From: Saposhnikovia divaricata
Taxonomy: Eukaryota > Streptophyta > Magnoliopsida > Apiales > Apiaceae
Direction of reading: 5' to 3'
Assembly: GCA_036435485.1 (NCBI GenBank)
Contig: CM071596.1
Location: 19,184,001-19,248,000 of the forward strand
Length of the DNA stretch: 64,000 nucleotides
In this document: piece after piece, positions 57,547 to 64,000 of the stretch
How positions within the stretch are numbered: position 1 is the stretch's first letter
Layout: each line of letters begins with the position of its first letter
The notes under the pieces: model-generated
Databases searched by the model: none
What the model was told of the DNA's origin: nothing
The model's input: only the letters and a program-made list of their open reading frames with translations
Position numbers and translations under genes: made by a program

Positions 57547-60500
57547 TCATTCTGAAAGAGGAGAAGACAACCGAATATCCACCTCCTCGTTAATTGGTTC
57601 ACCAGCTCGATAGTGTTTCACTCGTTGACCATTCACCTTAAACGACTCTCCCTTGGAATTCAACAATTCGACAGAACCATACGGAAAAACTTTGCGTACC
57701 TTGAACGGACCCGACCACCTAGAACGGAGTTTTCCGGGAAAAAGTCTTAACCTCGAATTGAATAGAAGAACTAACTCCCCTTCCTTGAATTCTCTACGTA
57801 ATATCCCCTTGTCATGCCACTTCTTCGCTTTCTCTTTGTAAAGCTTAGAACTTTCATAAGCCTCAAAACGAAGCTCTTCAAGCTCATTAAGTTGTAGAAG
57901 TCTCTTCTCACCTGCTGCTAACATATTAAAATTCAGACCATTGATAGCCCAAAATGCTCGATGCTCCAACTCAACGGGAAGATGACATGCTTTTCCATAA
58001 ACCAATCTATACGGAGTTGTCCCAATAGGTGTCTTAAACGCAGTTCTGTACGCCCAAAGTGCATCATCAAGTTTCATAGACCAATCTTTCCTTGATTTTG
58101 CTACTGTCTTTTCCAAGATAGTCTTTATTTCGCGGTTAGAGATCTCCACCTGACCACTGGTTTGGGGATGATAAGAAAGTCCCACCTTATGATAAACTCC
58201 ATATTTCTTCAACATAGCTTCAAAACGATTCTCGAGAAAATGCTTTCCTCCATCACTGATTAAAATCCTTGGCACTCCAAATCTAGAAAAAATCGTCTTC
58301 TTAAAGAATTTGCTCACAACGCGAGCATCATTAGTGGGAGATGCAACGGCTTCAACCCATTTCGAGACGTAATCCACAGCTACCAAGATATATCTATTCG
58401 TAAAAGATGGAGGGAAAGGTCCCATAAAATCTACTCCCCACACATCGAAAAGCTCTACTTCAAGAATACTATTGAGAGGCATCTCATTGCGTCTTGAAAT
58501 ATTCCCCGTTCTCTGGCAACGATCACAAGAATGAACATATTGGTGGACATCTTTAAAAAGAGTTGGCCAATAAAAACCGCACTGAAGAACCTTTGCTGCA
58601 GTTTTCGTAGTACTTGCATGACCACCACTTGGCGAATCGTGACAATGTGAGATTATAGAAGCAATCTCATTATACGGAACACATCGTCTAATAACTCCAT
58701 CAGCACAAGATTTATAGAGAAATGGATCATCCCAAAAATGCTTCCTCACATCATAGAAAAATTTCTTCTCTTGCTGTGACGAATAACCATGAGGAACAGT
58801 TCCACTAGCTAAGAAGTTGGCTATGTCAGCATACCAAGGAACCTCTAGACTTGCAAGAGAAAGTAGATGATCGTCAGGAAAAGAATCATCAATCGGAGTA
58901 GATTCATCACCATCTATATTAAGAGTAAGGCGTGAAAGATGATCCGCAACCACGTTCTCAGCCCCTTTCTTATCCTTAATCTCTAAGTCAAATTCTTGAA
59001 GAAGCAAAATCCACCGAATCAGACGAGGTTTAGCATCCTTCTTACTCATCAAGTATCTCAAAGCTGCATGATCCGTGTGAACAATAACTTTTGAACCAAC
59101 GAGATAGGATCGAAATTTTTCCATAGAGTAGACCATTGCTAGCAATTCTTTCTCCGTGGTTGCATAATTAATCTGAGCCCCATCCAAGGTCTTGCTTGTA
59201 TAGTATATAGCATGTAGCTTTCCATCTTTCCTTTGGCCTAGGACTGCACCAATAGCTTGATCACTAGCATCACACATGATCTCAAATGGTAGACTCCAAT
59301 CCGGTGGTTGTATAATTGGAGCAGAAACAAGTGCTTTCTTCAATGTTTCAAAAGCCTCAACACAATCCTCGGTGAACACAAATGGTACCTCCTTACCCAA
59401 AAGCTCAGTAAGAGGTCGAGCAATCTTTGAAAAATCCTTGATGAAACGGCGATAGAATCCTGCATGACCAAGAAAACTCCTTATCCCCTTAACTGAAGTA
59501 GGGGGTGGTAAGCGCTCAACAACCTCGACCTTGGCTCTATAAACCTCAATGCCTCTCTTCGAAACAACATGACCCAGAACAACTCCCTCTTGTACCATAA
59601 AGTGGCACTTTTCCCAATTGAGAATGAGATTAACTTCTTGACATCTATGAAGCACCTTCTCCAAGTTACGTAAGCATACGTCAAAAGAAGTTCCACCAAC
59701 TGAGAAGTCATCCATAAAAACCTCCATAATGTCTTCAATGAAATCTGTGAAAATTGCCATCATACATCGCTGAAATGTGGGAGGAGCACAACACAGACCG
59801 AACGGCATTCTGCGGTATGCAAATGTACCATAGGGACATGTAAAAGTTGTCTTTTCTTGATCATCTGGATGAATAGGAATCTGGAAGAAACCTGAATATC
59901 CATCTAAGAAGCAGAAGTAAGAATGTCTCGCCAATCTTTCAAGCATTTGATCAATAAAAGGGAGAGGAAAATGATCTTTCCTTGTGGCTTTATTCAGTTT
60001 CCGATAATCAATGCACATGCGCCACCCTGTAACAGTTCTAGTAGAAATCAACTCACCCTTATCATTCTTTACCACGGTCATTCCTCCTTTCTTTGGAACA
60101 ACATGCACAGGACTTACCCACTTGCTATCAGAGATAGGATAGATTATACCTGCATCAAGAAGTTTTAAAACCTCCTTTTTGACCACCTCAATCATATTAG
60201 GATTGATTCTCCGTTGATGCTCAATAGAAGAAGCTTGCTCATCTTCCAGAATAATCTTATGCATGCAGAATGATGGATTGATGCCCTTGATATCATCAAT
60301 GGAATACCCAATAACATTTTTGTATTTCTTTAGGACAGTGAGCAATTGCTCAATTTGAATGTCATCAAGCTTGGAATTAACGATGATAGGATATGTTTCA
60401 TTAGGGCCCATAAACACATATTTCAAAGATGCAGGTAGGGGTTTCAGTTCTACCTTAGGAGGCGTGGAACTCTCCTTAACTTCCTCATGCTGTAGCACAT

Positions 60501-62754
60501 TAGAATGTTCATGATTATATGTAGGTGCTGCATCCAAAAGCTTCTCGTAACCCATACACTCTCCATCTTCTTCATTTACGTTACCCTCGAGAACGGCTTG
60601 AAGTGGATCCTCAGATAAAAGAATTTTGGCTTTCATGTCGATCACTTCCTCTAGTGCATCCACCCTATTCACAAACTCATCCGTAGAAGGATGTCCCATT
60701 GTGCTTTGCAGCTTGAATTCCATCTTCTCCTCGCCTACCTCAAAAGAAATTCTTCCATTTTTCATGTCAATGATAGCTCCAGCTGTTGCTAAGAAAGGCC
60801 TCCCAAGAATGATAGGAATATTTGCATCTTCTTCCATTTCCATGACAATAAAATCACATGGAATATAAAACTTTCCCACCTTAAGGGGCACATCTTCAAG
60901 AATTCCCAATGGAAATTTCACACTTCTGTCTGCCAGTTGTAAAGAGATACGTGCGGGTTTCAGTTCACCCATCTGAAGTTTTTCACAAATCGACAAAGGC
61001 ATCAAACTGACACTTGCTCCAAGATCACACAAAGCTCTTTTAATTTTGACATCCCCGAGCTGAACAGGTATAGAGTAGCTACCTGGATCCGCTAACGTCT
61101 TCGGATGATCATTTTGCAAGATGGCACTGCACTCTGCTGTTAATGAGATGGTAGAGCTTTCTTCAAATTTTCTCTTCCTTGACAAAATATCCTTAAGGAA
61201 TTTTGCATAAGAGGGCATCTCAGTAATAGCATCCATGAATGGAATATTGATATGTAGCTTCTGTAAAATTTCAAGGAATTTACCATACTTCTTCTCTAGC
61301 TTAGCTTGTGCCAACCTTTGTGGAAAAGGAACAGGCGGCACATATGGTTTAAGAGGAACAGCTTCTGATTCTTTGGTTTCTTTCTCCCCGACCTCTGGTG
61401 CTACCAGTTTCTCAGTTGCAATCTCATCTTCACTTTCCTGGGCATTCACAACATTTTTGCTCGCATTCAATTCCGGCCCTTTCAATTCTTTACCACTTCT
61501 CAAAGTTACAGCATTGATATGCCCCCTTGACGGTTGCTCAGTTTGGCCAGGAAGTTGGCCTGAAGACTTATTAAGTTGGCTCAACTGTTGAGAAATTTGA
61601 GTGATCGTGTTTTCCATCATTTTGTTGTGAGCCTTTATCTCATTGATGCTTGAATCGAAGTGCTCATTCTTCTTCGATTGAGTAGAGATAAATCCTTCCA
61701 TAAGACTTTCCAAGTTAGATTTCTGCGGCTGAGCTTGCTGAAAACCATGAGGCTGAGAAAAATTATTCTGTGAAGATTGAGCTTGACCCTGATTGTTCCT
61801 GTAAGAGAAATTTGGATGATCTCTCCAACCTGGATTGTACGTGTTGGAGTAAGGATTATACTGCGGCCTCTGATTCTGATTGTATAGAGCATTTGCCTGT
61901 TCAACTGCCATTCCAGAAGGATTATACTGACAAGCAAGTTTGGTGTATCCAACAACACCACATATCTCACATGAAGCAACAGTAGATGGAGTACTCCTAG
62001 CATCCATTTGCTCAATCTTCTTAACCATTGCCTGCATAGTAGTATTCAACATGGTTAGAGCAATAAAATCATACTTACCACCCTTCTTAGGATGATTTCG
62101 ATCATTGTATGGAAACTTGTCATTAGATGCCATCTCGTCTAACAAAGCTTTCGCATCTTCAGTACTTTTCTTCATAATAGAACCACCAGAAGAAGCATCA
62201 ACAAAGTTTCGGAACTCTTGTGTCAACCCATTGTAGAATGTTTGGATTACCAACCAGTCAGGAATTCCATGGTGAGGGCATTGTCTCTGAAGTCGCTTAA
62301 ATTTTCTCCAAGCATCATGAAGTGACTCGTCATCATCTTGACGAAAATTAGAGATCTCATTCCGTAGCTTAGAGGTCTTCTTCTGACTGAAGAATTTAAG
62401 TAGAAAAGCCTTCGCAAGACTATCCCAAGTAGTGAATGTATTTGGTCCTTCATCCTTCAACCAATCTTTTGCTGCATCCCGAAGAGAGAATGGAAATAAT
62501 CGCAGCTTAACAGCTTCATCACTTACATTGGTCATCTTTATAGTATCACACTTCTCCAGAAAACTCTCAAGATGATCAACAGGATTTTCATTGGACAATC
62601 CTGCGAAAGAGTCATTAGAGATGAATTGGATGAACTGAGGCTTCAGTTCAAAGTGTGTAGCTGTGATTGCTGGTCTGACAATGCTTGAGAGTACGCCTGT
62701 AGCATCTGGCATACCATGCTCCCGAAGAGCCTTAGCTACAGGTGCATCACCCAT
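57547..62754 (-). CDS. gag-pol: Athila gag-pol polyprotein, intact 1735-residue ORF
   Basis: One uninterrupted frame from ATG 62754. The gag domain spans about residues 50-210. A CCHC-like knuckle near 263 has Tyr where His is expected (CEICGVVGYTKLAC). A Gln/Asn-rich linker follows, then the aspartic protease with D-L-G near 577, which is usual in this clade. RT runs about 850-1080 with FMDD near 1013-1016. RNase H begins with MCDASDQAIGAVLG and contains HTDHAALRYL. The integrase zinc-binding region (HCHDSPSGGH ... CDRCQR) precedes a DDE core with D near 1440, D near 1500 and E near 1536. No stop or frame change is seen, so the enzymatic part may be functional. The product would form particles and reverse-transcribe element RNA. 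Confidence 0.93.
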   Translation of the reverse strand: MGDAPVAKALREHGMPDATGVLSSIVRPAITATHFELKPQFIQFISNDSFAGLSNENPVDHLESFLEKCDTIKMTNVSDEAVKLRLFPFSLRDAAKDWLKDEGPNTFTTWDSLAKAFLLKFFSQKKTSKLRNEISNFRQDDDESLHDAWRKFKRLQRQCPHHGIPDWLVIQTFYNGLTQEFRNFVDASSGGSIMKKSTEDAKALLDEMASNDKFPYNDRNHPKKGGKYDFIALTMLNTTMQAMVKKIEQMDARSTPSTVASCEICGVVGYTKLACQYNPSGMAVEQANALYNQNQRPQYNPYSNTYNPGWRDHPNFSYRNNQGQAQSSQNNFSQPHGFQQAQPQKSNLESLMEGFISTQSKKNEHFDSSINEIKAHNKMMENTITQISQQLSQLNKSSGQLPGQTEQPSRGHINAVTLRSGKELKGPELNASKNVVNAQESEDEIATEKLVAPEVGEKETKESEAVPLKPYVPPVPFPQRLAQAKLEKKYGKFLEILQKLHINIPFMDAITEMPSYAKFLKDILSRKRKFEESSTISLTAECSAILQNDHPKTLADPGSYSIPVQLGDVKIKRALCDLGASVSLMPLSICEKLQMGELKPARISLQLADRSVKFPLGILEDVPLKVGKFYIPCDFIVMEMEEDANIPIILGRPFLATAGAIIDMKNGRISFEVGEEKMEFKLQSTMGHPSTDEFVNRVDALEEVIDMKAKILLSEDPLQAVLEGNVNEEDGECMGYEKLLDAAPTYNHEHSNVLQHEEVKESSTPPKVELKPLPASLKYVFMGPNETYPIIVNSKLDDIQIEQLLTVLKKYKNVIGYSIDDIKGINPSFCMHKIILEDEQASSIEHQRRINPNMIEVVKKEVLKLLDAGIIYPISDSKWVSPVHVVPKKGGMTVVKNDKGELISTRTVTGWRMCIDYRKLNKATRKDHFPLPFIDQMLERLARHSYFCFLDGYSGFFQIPIHPDDQEKTTFTCPYGTFAYRRMPFGLCCAPPTFQRCMMAIFTDFIEDIMEVFMDDFSVGGTSFDVCLRNLEKVLHRCQEVNLILNWEKCHFMVQEGVVLGHVVSKRGIEVYRAKVEVVERLPPPTSVKGIRSFLGHAGFYRRFIKDFSKIARPLTELLGKEVPFVFTEDCVEAFETLKKALVSAPIIQPPDWSLPFEIMCDASDQAIGAVLGQRKDGKLHAIYYTSKTLDGAQINYATTEKELLAMVYSMEKFRSYLVGSKVIVHTDHAALRYLMSKKDAKPRLIRWILLLQEFDLEIKDKKGAENVVADHLSRLTLNIDGDESTPIDDSFPDDHLLSLASLEVPWYADIANFLASGTVPHGYSSQQEKKFFYDVRKHFWDDPFLYKSCADGVIRRCVPYNEIASIISHCHDSPSGGHASTTKTAAKVLQCGFYWPTLFKDVHQYVHSCDRCQRTGNISRRNEMPLNSILEVELFDVWGVDFMGPFPPSFTNRYILVAVDYVSKWVEAVASPTNDARVVSKFFKKTIFSRFGVPRILISDGGKHFLENRFEAMLKKYGVYHKVGLSYHPQTSGQVEISNREIKTILEKTVAKSRKDWSMKLDDALWAYRTAFKTPIGTTPYRLVYGKACHLPVELEHRAFWAINGLNFNMLAAGEKRLLQLNELEELRFEAYESSKLYKEKAKKWHDKGILRREFKEGELVLLFNSRLRLFPGKLRSRWSGPFKVRKVFPYGSVELLNSKGESFKVNGQRVKHYRAGEPINEEVDIRLSSPLSE

Positions 62755-62894
62755 AACTACCTTGTCTTTGTTTTTCCTTCGCTTCCCTGCCTGCTTTCTT
62801 GCTGTAGCTTCAATTTCAGGATCAATAGACGAAGCAACACAACTAAAATACTTAGCTAAATCAATTCAAAATTAACTAATCTAACACTGCTTTG
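62755..62894 (-). other. Athila leader between PBS and gag
   Basis: A short 140-bp leader with no ORF of its own, between the primer-binding site and the gag-pol ATG. Confidence 0.7.
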
Positions 62895-62912
62895 TCCCCG
62901 GCAGCGGCGCCA
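62895..62912 (-). other. Primer-binding site, tRNA-Asp type
   Basis: On the minus strand TGGCGCCGCTGCCGGGGA lies 6 bases inside the 5' LTR end. It resembles the 3' end complement of plant aspartate tRNA with one mismatch. Confidence 0.8.
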
Positions 62913-62918
62913 AAAATT

Positions 62919-64000
62919 TGACAAGGCCGTCGCGTGCCTATCAAATAATAATTTCTAACAATCCTTCTAACTATGTAGTAGGGTAAGTCAGAGTCGATCC
63001 CACAGAGACAAACGTATCAATCACTAGTTGTTTCTGATTTAATTCGGCTAAGCAAGTAACACAATAAATATTGAGGATTTATTAAACTAAACTTATACTA
63101 ATTCGAATTATGTTTATATTAATCAAATATTAAAAACATCCAGAATTAAATATCCCCACTAGCATGAATTGATGCAATCGTGAATTTCCTCCCCAAATCA
63201 ATCGTATATATTACTCAAAAGGAAAGATGCGCCCTAAAAATACCAATAACCTCTCTCGAGTATTAATAGCTTCTCTTAAACTACAATCAATCCTATTCTC
63301 ATGGTATCATGTAATTTAGAGACATTAATTACAGCACCCTAAATTCCTAACAATCCATTCTACCTATTCTCATGGAGAATTTCATGTTCTTACTGGATAA
63401 ATCACAACCATCTAAATCCAACTCTCGTTGATAATTAGATATAGTTCAAACAATACACATAATCACGTCTGATTTGTAATTGTTAATTAAAACAACTCAA
63501 TAAGCAAGAGCAATTAAACAATCAAATTGGGGGAAGTTGGAAATTCACACATCAATCATAACTAGGGTTCTACTTAACCCTAGATTAATTATCTACTCAC
63601 TCATAATTGAATTAACAAAACAAGAATTATAAATTGAACAAATCATATTATAAAGAAAAGAGAAAGAGAAAAACCTTTAATCTTCAAAGAAAATAAAAGC
63701 TCTCCACAAATCTCCCCAAAAGATGTTTACAAAGTTCTAATGTGTGTATCTGTTTTTTTTTCGATCCCCAAATCAATCACCTAGATGAGTTTTTATAGTG
63801 TTACAAGACTTAAGTAATTGCCTTAAATAAATAGGCCCAGCTAAAAGTAATTAGAATTATATTACAAATAGGAAAAAGGATCAAAATTCTGCAGTAAAAT
63901 TCCCGCACAGCCACGCACGGGCGCAGCTGCGCGAGGAAGGGCGCAGCTGCGCGCAATGAATTCTGCTCCAAGTGCTTGAAGGGCGCAGCTGCGCGGCTGA
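62919..64000 (-). repeat. Athila 5' LTR, partial
   Basis: It matches the 3' LTR from its downstream end for 1082 bp and is cut by the window edge. About 350 bp are missing. Differences I see against the 3' LTR are five substitutions. Confidence 0.93.

Larger units (their letters stand above)
52569..64000 (-). mobile_element. Athila-type Ty3/gypsy retrotransposon, 5' LTR truncated by the window
   Basis: LTR text starting TGACAAGGCCGTCGCGTGCC occurs at 52569 and 62919. Between them, on the minus strand, are a PBS, a 1735-residue gag-pol, a pol-env junction with hairpins, a broken env-like ORF and a polypurine tract. Clade markers are a protease with DLGASVSLMP, RT with DSKWVSPVHVVPKKGG and FMDDFSV, and an env-like ORF after pol. 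Over the 1.08 kb of 5' LTR visible I count about five substitutions against the 3' LTR, so it is young. It lies inside the SIRE-type env-like ORF. Confidence 0.93.

Overview
This is a nuclear segment of a flowering-plant genome, almost certainly a eudicot. It has intron-containing plant genes, AT-rich noncoding DNA, and several plant-specific transposon families. I saw no tRNA, rRNA, CRISPR array or bacterial-type operon. The species cannot be fixed from sequence alone; an asterid is a guess.

The left third (1 to about 19.8 kb) is the genic part. It holds an RGI5-like leucine-rich-repeat receptor kinase (511-3980, +) with a GC-AG intron, and a two-exon gene of unknown function (5398-6863, -). 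A small mitochondrial-type protein (10557-11060, -) follows, with a cluster of TGGGCY promoter elements. A small unknown protein (12244-12600, +) comes next. A complete nine-exon DEAD-box RNA helicase of the RH39 type (13516-19674, -) closes the block. MITEs and short local duplications sit in introns and spacers.

From about 19.8 to 28.4 kb is a head-to-tail cluster of Helitron-like elements with CTAG-type 3' ends and terminal hairpins. The best one (22538-27023) contains an inverted LINE-like repeat, itself split by a copia-type solo LTR with a CATTG target duplication. A second copy of the LINE-like repeat lies in the opposite orientation just outside that Helitron.

A complete 13.8-kb Ty3/gypsy Tekay-type chromovirus element lies at 28433-42213. 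Its 3.8-kb LTRs are almost identical and it is flanked by CATGG duplications. It interrupts the 3' end of a CACTA-like DNA transposon that carries a serine-carboxypeptidase-like exon fragment. Its LTRs look very young, yet its coding region is broken in several places.

From about 43 to 47 kb are AT-rich elements bounded by (TA)n tracts. The right end (46.9-64 kb) is a nest on the minus strand. A SIRE-type copia element (3' LTR and a broken env-like ORF) is interrupted by a young Athila-type Ty3/gypsy element. The Athila element has an intact 1735-residue gag-pol ORF, a broken env-like ORF, two perfect hairpins just after pol, and LTRs with repeated GCGCAGCTGCGC palindromes. The window ends inside its 5' LTR.

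I found no wholly new gene system. The least explained observations are the family-specific iterated motifs in the retroelement LTRs, the (TA)n-bounded element family, the defective-but-young Tekay copy, and the transposon/SCPL chimera.
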